From Amyelois transitella (taxonomy: Eukaryota > Arthropoda > Insecta > Lepidoptera > Pyralidae), in assembly GCF_032362555.1 (NCBI RefSeq), contig NC_083506.1:8665501-8729500 (forward strand): a stretch of DNA of 64,000 nucleotides, in the 5' to 3' direction. Positions 14,208-24,438 of this stretch are shown here, one piece after another. Numbering within the stretch: the stretch's first letter is position 1; each line of letters opens with the position of its first letter. The notes beneath the pieces are model-generated. The model searched no databases and was not told where the DNA came from. It worked only from the letters and a program-made list of their open reading frames with translations. Position numbers and translations under genes: made by a program.

Positions 14208-15080
14208 CTGTAAAAAATAAGAAAATCCAGAATACATTTACTGACATGCACGATACTATTTTTTTTCTTTATGTTTTTGTTCTTTAGGCCAACTGAAATG
14301 AAGCACAGACATTTGATTAAATGCCACAGACATAACCTAAAACAAAAAAGACATTGAATGACGTTTCCGCGTACCAAACGAATAAATAGAAATCTAGAGA
14401 AGTGTGCCAGAAGTCGTAGCCAGTGTACCATATTTAAGACTCGGTAGTCTTACATGGACATTATATTAAAAGCCCGTGATGTCTATATCCTATCTGGACA
14501 ATGTCACCGTATTATATATTTTTACAAGAAGTACTCTTCAAGATAACTTAATATTCTTTCTTTGAGTGCATAAAAAATACTAGCATTAAGAACTAAATAA
14601 TACTAGAGATACTAGACTAGAAGAACTGATGTTTCTTATCATCGATAAGTCTATGATTAATATTTCACAAAACTTCCATGCCTTCATATGCATCAAAATT
14701 GTATTTTTTGTTTTTAAATTATACTCCAATCATATCAACCTATCCAAATTCGGTGCGAATTCGTCTCTATTACTGCGTCATTAAGCAGGGTTAATTGTAC
14801 GTAAAATGTGCAAGTTTAGCTACAGAGGTTTCATATGGACCAAATAAAGGCTTCTTTTCCATTCAATGTGTTAATGAATTCTGTAATGCGTTTATTGCAT
14901 ATGTATATAAATAAGTCAGCGAATTACACATTGAATTTAAATGTCACTGTCATGGAGGTTTTGTCGATTATATACAATGGGAAAAAAGAGGTTATGCTGT
15001 CAAGTTTTCCACTCTATGACTTTTCCTGACGGTCCCAATATCGATCGCAATTTATTTGATTGATCCAGAAATAGAAAAAT
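14208..15080. promoter_or_regulatory. Divergent intergenic region, Ago1 / mL53
   Basis: About 870 bases separate the leftward Ago1 coding start and the rightward mL53 start. No other gene is recognisable. It must contain the mL53 promoter and at least the start of the Ago1 5' leader, so a shared, bidirectional promoter is likely. I see no TATA box placed convincingly for either gene. Confidence 0.5.
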
Positions 15081-16897
15081 ATGGCTGTTCCCTATAGTGG
15101 CACAGTAAGAAGATCTTTAGGAGTAGTTTCAGCTATCGGTAAACAATTAAAAGCAGTAAATTTGAAAGCTGCAAAAAGAATAACAGTGACATTTGATCCA
15201 TTTGGCGATAACGTTACACATACTCGGTACGTAAATCTAAATTTATAATATTATGAAGCCATATGACGAAGCTAACAAAATTCAACTAGGCAACTACATT
15301 AATGATCCTGTATTTTACTAAAGTATGTATAGTATCAAAATTTATAGATAAACGTGCCGTGTGGTTCCCGGCACTATTACAAAAAAGAATAGGACCACTC
15401 CATCTCTTTCCCATGGATGTCGTAAAAGGCGACTAAGGGATAGGCTTATAAACTTAGGATTCCTCTTTTAGGCGATGGGCTAGCAACCTGTCACTATTTG
15501 AATCTCGGTTCTATCATTAAGCCAAATAGCTGAACGTGGCCATTCAGTCTTTTCAAGACTGTTGGCTCTGTCTACCCCGCAAGGGATATAGACGTGATCA
15601 TATGTATGTATGTATGTTTATAGATAAACTAGTACCTCATAAACTTTCCTGCTAGCTATAGCTAAATCTTAATTGCAAATATATTTAATAAGTATTTCAA
15701 TTTATATGCAGAATTTACATATTAAAAAGTATTTCAATTTCTATGCAGAAGTGTATATATATTTAAAATTACACAACAAATGTTTTAGCTAAAGGCAAGT
15801 TGAGATCCTGTTTGTTTTAATGTTTACTAACAAACATACATATAGCCACGTATATATCCCTTGCAGGGTAGGCAGAGCCAACAGTCTTGAAAAACTGTAA
15901 GGCCATAATCGGCTGTTTGACTTAATGATAGAATTAAGATTTAAATAGGTGCAGGTTGCTAGCCTATCGCCTAAAACAAGAATCTCAAGTTTATAAAGCT
16001 ATTCCTTAGTCGCCGTTTATGATCTCAGTGGAAGTCCTATTCTTTTTTTATTGTTGCTGGAAACCACATGGCAAAAGTATATTTTTATTATATAAATTAT
16101 ATAAATGTACTTATAAAATGGGTTGATTGTATAAGTATTGGTGATTATTACAAAATCTTCCTTTTATTTTTTCAGAAACTTCTTACACTACATAAGTTCA
16201 CCAAAGATTAGCCTTACAAACCCCAATTGTTCCCTGAAAACTGAAGTAGTGTGTGATCGAAGTGAACCAACTATTGACATCACTCTTTTGCCTAATATTG
16301 CAGGTATAACATAATTTTTCTCTCCATTTTATTACAACTGGATGTCACAGCATTCCTGAAGGGTTTTTTTTGGGAGGGCACTGGCGAGGGCACAGGGCAT
16401 TAATACTTAATAAAATGTAATAATTAAACATTAGGCATACCAGGCCCAATCCTAGAACAGATTTAGATGAATTAGATTGCCTTCCAATGCATGGCATCTT
16501 TTAAAAGAATTTCATACCTTAGGAATGCCTACTGGAAGAAATTTCTCTACAAATAAGTAGTGCCCTTGTACTGAATTTCTCTTTAGTTTAAGTTCCATTC
16601 TTATTTTTTTTACCTTGTACTAGAACTAAATATATAAATAAATAAGGAAAACTACTGATTGAAGTATTGTTTAAGATCTTAGCTCAAAGTTTACATTTAA
16701 TTTGTATGCATTAGATATATAACATGAATATTCCAATTTCAGAAAAGGCGAAAATAAAAAAAGTTACTTTCAAGAGCAGCAACCTAACGTGTTTAGAACT
16801 TTTACAACTTTTAAACAAACACGTTTCCTCCTTAGCTCCAGTTGAACAACCTGTTACAACTATACAAACAAAATCAGAGAAAAAGAAAAAGAAATAA
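15081..16897 (+). CDS. mRpL53: Mitochondrial large ribosomal subunit protein mL53
   Basis: Protein of the mitochondrial 39S ribosomal subunit. Exons 15081-15226, 16176-16303 and 16743-16897 join in frame to 142 residues. The conserved core is visible: RITVTFDPFGDNV, then RNFLHYISSPK, TNPNCSLKTEVVCDRSEP and a C-terminal LTCLELLQLLNKHV block, matching the order in human MRPL53 as I know it. The C-terminus is a lysine run (EKKKKK). Start context AAAAATATGGCT is good and no upstream in-frame ATG is seen. Divergent from Ago1. The stop is followed after only two bases by the ATG of another ORF (see 16900-17082). Intron 1 holds two family-A repeats in opposite orientation. Identification is firm. 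Confidence 0.93.
15352..15622 (+). repeat. SINE-like family A, full-length copy in mL53 intron 1
   Basis: Best-preserved copy in the window: head GTGCCGTGTGGTTCCCGGCA, middle GGATGTCGTAAAAGGCGACT, then CAAGACTGTTGGCTCTGTCT, CCCGCAAGGGATATAGACGTGA and a (TATG)n tail. It has no coding capacity. The head and the simple-repeat tail suggest retroposition, but I see no clear polymerase III boxes. Confidence 0.9.
15833..16078 (-). repeat. SINE-like family A, inverted copy in mL53 intron 1
   Basis: Second copy in the same intron, in the opposite orientation to 15352-15622 and about 210 bases from it. Tail ACATACATATAGCCACG at its left end and head (CTGGAAACCACATGGCA) at its right end. Confidence 0.85.
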
Positions 16898-16899
16898 AA

Positions 16900-17082
16900 A
16901 TGACTAAAAGTGGGAAGAAGGGCAACCTTCATGTTGTAGAGGAACTGTACAATCAAATACCAGAATTCACTGATGTATTTTCTGAAGACACATTCTATGT
17001 GTTTGTTGTGTGCTTTGTTCTGTCTACAATATTGGTAGCATTTATTCTGTCTAGATTTATAACTATAAAACCTGTAGAGTAG
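16900..17082 (+). CDS. 60-residue single-pass membrane microprotein, second cistron after mL53
   Basis: The ORF starts two bases after the mL53 stop, in a context (TAAAAATGAC) with A at -3, and gives 60 residues. It has a basic N-terminus (MTKSGKKG), an acidic amphipathic middle with VVEELYNQIPEF, a hydrophobic segment at about residues 32-53 (starting FYVFVVCFVL) and a short tail IKPVE. No intron or splice acceptor lies between it and mL53, so one mRNA should carry both. I do not recognise the family. Length, composition and membrane segment look like a genuine small integral membrane protein, perhaps mitochondrial given its partner, but that is inference. Translation would need reinitiation or leaky scanning. 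Confidence 0.7.
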   Translation: MTKSGKKGNLHVVEELYNQIPEFTDVFSEDTFYVFVVCFVLSTILVAFILSRFITIKPVE

Positions 17083-17641
17083 AATTGTTATCCAAAGATG
17101 TGGTGTATTTAATATATTAATGAAAACTAAGAATAAGGTTGTTTAATTTCAAGTTTGATTTTTGGTAGCACTGGAGTTGTTTTCCCCAGATCATCAAACT
17201 AGTAAGAATGTTTTGACTTAGTTTTATCATCATCATTAATTAATGTATGTTAATTTTTCAGGCCATTCTAAGGTCACTGAAAAGCGTTGTGCTGGTTTTA
17301 TTGCAACTTCATTCTAATTCCACCATGATAGGTGACATTGATAGGTATGTACCAGTAATTTAAAAAACGGAAAATCTGAATAAGTCTGCACATTCAGGCA
17401 ACTGGAGGTGTAATCATGATCAAAGTTGAGTTAGGTTTTCCCCCAAGGTTGCAAAATTATATGCGTACCGGGGTCCTCTACTGAGAGAAGATGCATGATG
17501 TGGTGAAGGAAGATTGAAATGAATAAAAATTAAAAGATGATCTGTAAGTTACAACGATATTTTAATAAAAAATATCTCATTACAAAATGATGTTTATAGT
17601 AGAACCAATATTTTTGAAACTTTTACAAAAAATTGACTGGC
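17083..17641. other. Convergent intergenic region, mL53 dicistron / eIF3e
   Basis: Contains the 3' ends of two converging transcripts. A diverged repeat lies at about 17385-17520 (CATTCAGGCAACTGGAGGTG, then CCCCCAAGGTTGC), of the same family as 48000-48190. AATAAA at 17522-17527 could serve the plus-strand transcript. Confidence 0.5.
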
Positions 17642-20600
17642 TTAAAATTCTTGAGTTCCCCAACGAATCTGAAAAGACAAGCAAGATTTTTTTTAATGAT
17701 AGTGATAGTGTGGTGTAAGCAGAGGTGTCAAGAATTTTCACATTTCTCTCAATCTCTGCTAAGTTATCTAACTTATGGTAGTCATAATATTGGCAAAACT
17801 CTATTTTCGTAGTCTATTTACTATTTTTCGCAAACTTCTATTTCACATAGGTTAAATAACACATCACGTTTTACCCCCAGAAATATGGAAGTTAAAATTG
17901 CAACTAAAGTAAGCCTTTAGTAAGTAAGCGCTCAGGTTTTAGATTGTTCTTTAATTACTTCATATACACAAATGATACACTTACATCTTGATTGCGAGCT
18001 TTATGTTTCCTTTCAACTAATGATGTCAGAGCTTCGGAGCGGACTGCGAGGGAGTCGATCCTCTCGACCAACTGTTGGTATGGCGAGAGCGGTTGAGCGC
18101 CCATTACCACGTGGCCAAGTTTAGAGTCAATCTTCGCGTCGAGGCGCGCGTTACGGATCAAGTTCACAATCCAGCACTCCGCCTCGTCAGGCTGCATGTT
18201 CAAGTTTTCAGCCAACATTCTGAAAATAAATAACTAAGTTGTATTATAAACGAAACAACAGAAAAAAAATTAAGATTATATAGATTAATTTAATCAAATT
18301 TAAGACGTCCTGGCAAAGGGTCAGTTCAAGAGTATCCGAAAACGCCGAGCTTACATGAAGAGAGTTATGAATGTGGATGAAGCGAAAGAAGTATGCAGCG
18401 ATTGTGGCAAGTGGAAAGATATAGTCTATGCCTAGCCCTCCGGGAAAAGACGTGATTTTATGTAAGTATGTAGTAACAAACTGAACATAAGGTCACTCCT
18501 GGTTGCTAAACCTCTCCAACCACGTGATGTCGTTCTCATTTTGGTTCAGAACCGTCAATCATTGCATTCAGAGATTGTTAGCAGTACAATATTCATACCC
18601 AATACTGATGACTTGGTGTATCCTACAGAATGTTTCGAAGATCATGAGACGTGCATTTTCGACAAACTCGTCAAGACACGCGATCAGGAAGAAGTCCGTT
18701 AGCAACACAGCTTGACACTGGTTCAATTTTCTGCGGGCCGCCTCGAAATCGAAGTTCACGTACAGATGCTCAATGAACTCGGTGATAGGATCTCTGAAGT
18801 GGTACAACAATTAATTAGTGGGCTAGTTTTTTTTAATTACTTTATATTGAAGCGAGGTGGATGCTATTTTACTTTAATATGCGAAATTATAAACTTTCTC
18901 AACAAGCGAAAATAAAGAAGAGTTTTGGATCTTTAGGATATTAAAAATTGTTTGTAAACAAAAAAAAATTGAATATTCGGGCGCCAACAAGCATACTTCC
19001 TTCATACCTGTATGTGTAAGCTTCCTGTTGAATTACTTTCACTAAGTCTTTGAGAGCGTTTCTCCTTGATCTATTGATTATGACCGCCGTCGCCAGGTAT
19101 CGGAGAATGTGTGGGCACATCGTCTGGATGGCATTTAAATATCTTTAAATAAAAAAAATAGATTATTGATTTGTAACACTCAGCCACAGGGCTTATTACA
19201 CACTAAAATATATATCTATAGTGAAAAAACAAACAGTCAATCTGTCTTTAGCAGTCGGTAATCCATAATATTATACAGAGAAAAGACTTTTGTTTTTATT
19301 TGTTATTTGTTACAAATAAACTCAAAAACATCTGGATCGATTATGAAGACATTTGACACAAAGATAGAAAATACTTTCAGGACTAACGCAGGCTATAGGA
19401 GCGATATCCCGCGCGAAAGCTAATAATTGAATTTGTTATTTGTTTGTTTTTTTTCGTATGAATCCTTAAATGATCCAATAATTCTGTTTTTATTTACTTA
19501 CAATGGCTTGTACAAGAACATCTCAATGATAAGGTCGCGGCCTTTCACGTGGTTGAAAAACACGAAGAGCGACCAGTGCACGAGCCAGGTGCGTTGCTGA
19601 AGGGCCTGCATGTTGCTGACCGTAGCTCCGGCCGCCCCATTGTCGATGAACTCTCTCAGCTTCGTCAGGTCGTCCAGCGCCCCGTCCCAGTTCTGCACCA
19701 GGATTTCACTGGCCAGTTTACCCCAGAGTACTGAGAGGTAGTTCTGGAATATATATAGGACGATATAATAACATTTTTTCGTTTCGATATTTTTCGTCTG
19801 AGGTGACACTATATCCAAAATGTAAGTAGACCAAAGTGCAAAGCATGTATGTATACAAACAAAAAAAAGGAGGTATGGGAGGCATTCATCTAGCAGCAAT
19901 AGAAACTCATGAACACTCGTTTATTTTTTATTGAAACCACAAAGGTTTGTAGTAACCTTACCGATAAAAGCTTTATCATAAAGACAATTTTATGTCATTC
20001 TAGTTATTGTCAATGTGAAAACTAAATGGCTTTACTAAATTTAGAGACATGTCATCAAAATTAATTATTAATAAATTCGAAAATGGTGCAAATTTTAAAT
20101 CTTTGCAGGTTACCATTGATGATGGGATGAGCAATGCGTCGGAAGCTAAATTCAGTGATTGGGTAGAGGGCAAAAGTCACCATAAAATAAAAGATATTGA
20201 GTCCTCGCGATTAGTTGTGAAAATAATCTCTGATAATGAATTGAATTACTACTTTGATTTGGATTCTTGTGCTAGAGAAGTACAAGTTGATCAGGTTTTG
20301 GACACACAAAAGATTTTTACGAAGGCCTACGATGAGTCGATACCATACAATGCAATGCTAACCAGTCAACATTTTTTGCATGAAATTGAGGAGAGTAACC
20401 ATTTACAATATCAATTTCACGAAAGGGGAGAGGATACAGCTCTCACTCGCACACAATCAAGTCAAGATGGGGTAGAAGAACATGACAGTCCTATGAGACA
20501 ATTTGAAAGGGCCAACGGTGATAAGAGTCCTTTGGAATATAGTTTGGAGAGAGTGAAAGAGAACAATGCCAGAATTATGGAGAATATTCAATTGTTAAAC

Positions 20601-23600
20601 AGAACTCTTAATTATACGAAAAAGAAAGAGACCTTGGACATAATTTGCCCCAAGCCGATGCGGTCCCATCCCTGTGATACATGCGGTAAATGTTTTGTCT
20701 ATGAAACTGGTTTAAAGAGACATTATGCAACGCGACACGCTATAACAGAGATGGCTCCACGTTGGCAGATTGTATGGACATGTATAGAATGTTTCCAAGT
20801 ATGGCCGCGCCAGGATTCTGCTCTAAAGCATGCTAATGAATGCTGCAAATCCGATAGTGTAGACTGTGTTAGAGAAATAAAAACTTCATCTCTTCTACAA
20901 TGCGAATTTTGCGAGAAAGTTTTTACTAGTATACCAAGACTGTTACGACATTGCAAGACTCACACAACAGAAAGAAATTACGAGTGTAATGCTTGTGAGG
21001 CTACTTTCTTGTCATACAAAACAGCAGAGCAGCATTGGTTATTGTGTCCATGGCTGAAGATATGCTATGGTTTCTCTTTGCCAAAGCTTTTACTTTGCAA
21101 TGCTTGTGACCGAAAATTTAGGAATTATGAACAACTTTACACCCACAGGTTGGCCTTATTATTTGTCACAATTTCATGTAGCTTATTTAATGATATAGGC
21201 ATTAACTTTTATATCTTCTTTCTAGATACAAGACTGGCCACTTTGCAATTAAGACTCATGGCAACAATAGCAATTTTAATTTCTATCAGTGTGAAATGTG
21301 TGGACAGAGTTTCTCAACTGTACCTTCTCTTCAAGTACACAAAGTGCAGTATCACCCTCGCTATGATCTAGGAGTATGTAACAATGTATGATATCTGTTC
21401 TAATTAAAAACATAAGTACACATAAGTTCCTACTTAAAACTTGGTTCATTAATTTTACTTTAATTTTTACAGGTTAAAAGTTACAGTGAATATCCCAACA
21501 CCTATTACTTGGATAGTGAACAAGATAAACACCGTGACAACTTTTAAATTGTTTAACATATATTTTAGTAAATAAATAAACAATACTTAAAAAATTTATG
21601 TGTGCTATTTAATTGCATAACCCATAAAATGTAGAGGAAATATAAATTTTTACTTAAATCTGTAAACATTTTTAACAAATGCCCTTATGAAACTACTATT
21701 AAAAAGAGAAATAATTTGTATTTTTATTCTCTCTTTTGTAACAAAAAAAAAACACAAAAAACTACTAGAAGCAAAACCTTTAGGGGTAACAGACTCTTTT
21801 TTTTACTGAAATTTCTTGAATGAAAGCGGGAGTATTAAAGCTAGTATATAATGGTGGAATTAATGAATGTCAGACATAGATTTAAAGTAGTGATTTAATT
21901 TGCTATTTATGATAAATAGTAAAAATTTTAAACAGACTTACCTTATCAGTTGGTAACATAACTAACTGGCAGAAGTACAGGTATGATGCTGATTCAACAT
22001 AATTACCACACTCATAGCGGTATTTTGCCAACCGATACATGCTGTCAATCATCTCAATTTTGAACTGGAAACAAAAATAAATTTTTAGTCACAATTTTTA
22101 ATTTACCTAAGGTTTTGTTTATTAAAGCATTTAAAGTTGATCCTTAAATGTTGTCCATTTACTGGAATCATAGAATTAATTAACTAGAGAAGTGATTGCT
22201 TTCTTGTCATACCACTGGTGAGAGAGAGGGTTCACTTCACAAAAAAAAACTAATCAATACAATTATGTAAACAGTTATAACTGTTTGTTTTTTCACCTGA
22301 AAATGGGTTTATGTATCAGCAAAATAAATGTAGGTATTTCGAACATTACCTCGAACTCTTTATTAGTAGTTAAATAATTTATAAGAGTCTTAGGATCCCT
22401 CATAGTTTCAACAGTCTTCATGACATCATCTCTCTGCATCAAACGCAGCACTGGTTCTACAGCATCTTGGAGAATTTGCAGTTGTGATAGAACAACTCCT
22501 CTGCGTGATTTGATTTCCTGAAAAAGCAAAAATACTCTTCATAGAAGTTTTTCTTATTCGATAAAAGCAAATAACAAAAAAACCATTGAGAATATAGGAT
22601 ACACAAAAAAAAAAGATTTAAAACATTTTCAAAATAGGACCACTCCCATCTCTTTTTCATGACATTGAAATAGAAGACAAAGGGAATAGGTGCACATTTG
22701 TTTAGTGCCATAGCTTCCATATGCTGGTCTGGTAGTGAAAAAAAAACACTGTGTGCCAGCTACTTCAATCCCAATTCAGATTGTAAATGTCAATTAAGGA
22801 AAGATAGTTGGGATTCTTATTTTAGCCAATTGGCTACTAACCTGTCACTCTTTGAATCTCAATTCCATCATTAATTTTAAGACAGTTAGCTCTGTCTTCC
22901 CCATAATTACATACATGTCTTAGGATTTTTGTTATGTTAAGCCTAGTACAATTATTTATTGAACTATTGTATCGTGTGGTTCCTGGCACTAATAGAAAAA
23001 ATAATAGGACAACTCCGTCTCTTTCCCATGGAAGTCGAAAAAAGGCGACTAAGGGATAGGCTTATAAACTTGGGATTCTTTTAGGCGATGGGCTAGCACC
23101 CTGTCACTATTGAATCTCATTAATATCTTAAAGCCAAATAGCTGAATGTGGCCTATCAGTCTGTTGGCTCTGTCTACCCTGCAAGGGATATAGACTGTTG
23201 GCTCTGTCTACCCTGCAAGGGCTATAGACGTGATTACATGTATGTATGTTTATATATATACACTCTCTACCTACAAACAGTACATATTATGTTGTCATTT
23301 CATACAACATGTAAAATTACAGGCAAAGTAAAACAACGCTGATTTTGCCTACTAAGTGAGAAAGGTATGTGTAGATTCTAAGTGGTTTTCCAGGATTCTT
23401 CAGCTCCCATTGGTAGTTTGGCTCACTTAGGATTTTGGTATAACTTTTTAGAATTACCTCAGGTGTATCTTCATCTGGATAAAGCATTCCACGGATGTCA
23501 ATAACATAATCAATCATGTTAGTTTTGCTCAAAATTTCCAGCTTTGCTTGCAGCAGTTCCGATTGATCATAAGTCTGGAAATGTGAAGAATATTAAGATA

Positions 23601-23790
23601 AAATAACAAAAAAGAAATAACCGTCGTGAAAAGACATTACATATTAATTATTTAAAGAAGAAAATAAATAAAGATACACGGTGATGTAGCTCACCTCTTT
23701 AGCTGCTAAAAATTCCAGTAAAGGAAACACAAGGTGGCGGTCTAGGTATTGACCTATTTTAAACGTCAAATCAAACTTTGAATAACTCAT
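17642..23790 (-). CDS. eIF3e: Eukaryotic translation initiation factor 3 subunit e (Int6)
   Basis: Subunit of the eIF3 complex, which loads mRNA onto the 40S ribosome. Exons (minus): 23790-23695, 23574-23458, 22517-22350, 22064-21942, 19743-19502, 19142-19008, 18793-18599, 18219-17985, 17668-17642; they join in frame to 445 residues, the normal length. The N-terminus ([20 protein letters not shown]) is the eIF3e N-terminal domain; [10 protein letters not shown] and [18 protein letters not shown] lie in the helical middle. The C-terminal PCI domain includes [45 protein letters not shown] and ends IRWGTQEF. The ATG in AATGAGTTATTC context gives MSYSKFDL. Intron 4 (19744-21941) hosts an antisense zinc-finger gene. 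A Harbinger transposon ends about 205 bases upstream of the start. Confidence 0.97.
18305..18478 (+). repeat. 3' end fragment of a non-LTR retrotransposon
   Basis: Lies in the eIF3e intron between exons 18793-18599 and 18219-17985. Reads in one frame as [20 protein letters not shown], a stop, then PSGKRRDFM and a second stop, ending in ATGTAAGTATGTAG. The same piece, more decayed, occurs at 38418-38568. It looks like the decayed C-terminus of a LINE ORF plus its short tail. Confidence 0.65.
20049..21547 (+). CDS. C2H2 zinc-finger protein nested antisense in an eIF3e intron
   Basis: Exons 20049-21148, 21226-21373 and 21473-21547 join in frame to 440 residues. Reading through the first intron also gives an open frame, but it breaks the last fingers, so the spliced form is preferred. 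The N-terminal half is acidic/polar with no recognised domain. From about residue 205 there are six finger-like units: [68 protein letters not shown] and (after the splice) [19 protein letters not shown]. Linkers are irregular rather than TGEKP, and finger 2 lacks a normal second histidine. A nuclear nucleic-acid-binding protein is likely; its target is unknown. AATAAA at 21571 and 21575 fits its 3' end. Confidence 0.85.
21571..21580 (+). terminator. Poly(A) signal of the nested zinc-finger gene
   Basis: Two overlapping AATAAA hexamers 24 bases after the stop codon of the zinc-finger gene. Confidence 0.6.
22636..22915 (+). repeat. Diverged SINE-like family A copy in eIF3e
   Basis: AATAGGACCACTCCCATCTC head block, then an unrelated or decayed middle, then TTTAGCCAATTGGCTACTAACC and TTAGCTCTGTCTTCCCC. 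It lies immediately before another copy in the same orientation, within the eIF3e intron between exons 23574-23458 and 22517-22350. Confidence 0.6.
22974..23252 (+). repeat. SINE-like family A copy with an internal 34-bp tandem duplication
   Basis: Full-length copy from GTGTGGTTCCTGGCAC to the ACATGTATGTATG tail. The block CTGTTGGCTCTGTCTACCCT plus 14 further bases occurs twice in direct tandem (23161-23194 and 23195-23228), with one mismatch (GGATATAGA / GGCTATAGA). Confidence 0.85.
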
Positions 23791-23995
23791 TTTCTTTCTT
23801 AGTTTTTCTCCACAATGCACAAATTATTAGTGACCAAATTGTGGAAAGACACTTTCTAACCTCAAATTCATTTGGTTTTTGACTGGTTGTCCAAGTCCCA
23901 CCATAGACAAAAGGACGAATGTCTACGGTAACGGTAAAATCCGTAGAACGGAAATGTCTTCAAAGAGAAATGGAAAAACGGGGTGAATGAAACCA

Positions 23996-24020
23996 GGAGG
24001 CTTACCACGACGTCTTATAG
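23996..24020 (+). repeat. Left terminal inverted repeat of the Harbinger element
   Basis: GGAGGCTTACCAC followed by GACGTCTTATAG; its reverse complement is found at 29005-29029 with 22 of 25 bases equal. Confidence 0.8.
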
Positions 24021-24438
24021 CAGGACCTAAATTGAACTGCACTGTTTTTTCGTACCATGACATCAATTATAAGCAGGCCTGCGGCAGGTCTGCTCAGTAA
24101 ACCGTTCACCATTTTTTTTGTATAGAGTTTTCCTACCACAACGGCCACTTTTGACAGCAGGAATTGTTTCTTGCTCGTCGCAAATGTCAAATAAAGCGAT
24201 TCTTAAAAAGTTACTTTCAGGTAGCTTCTTTGGACATTTTGGCGTTGTTTTGTAAGATATTCACCTAATGATCCGTGTTTGTTTCCTAAGGATTTGTAGG
24301 ATAAAGGGCATTAAAATACATGCAAAGCTATTGTTCAATAAGAATTTGATAAAATACCTATGAATTTTTCAATAAAGTTAAATCTACAGAAGAGTAAGTT
24401 GTGTAAACATTAATAACACCCCTAACATTATTGCAAAG

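Noticed and set aside
14835-15029. 64-codon plus-strand ORF just upstream of mL53
   Set aside because: No recognisable domain and no splice link; it lies in the promoter interval.
20049-21371. Unspliced reading of the zinc-finger ORF, ending at 21371
   Set aside because: Reading through the intron after THR destroys the final finger; splicing 21148 to 21226 restores CEMCGQSF with its histidines and a proper end at 21547.
24002-24190. Minus-strand ORF beginning near MVNGLLSRPAAGLLIIDV, followed by a donor-like GTAAG, looking like a small mitochondrial-targeted first exon
   Set aside because: It overlaps the left terminal repeat of the Harbinger; the donor-like GGTAAGCC is part of the repeat and is mirrored at the right end. 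No downstream exon was found.
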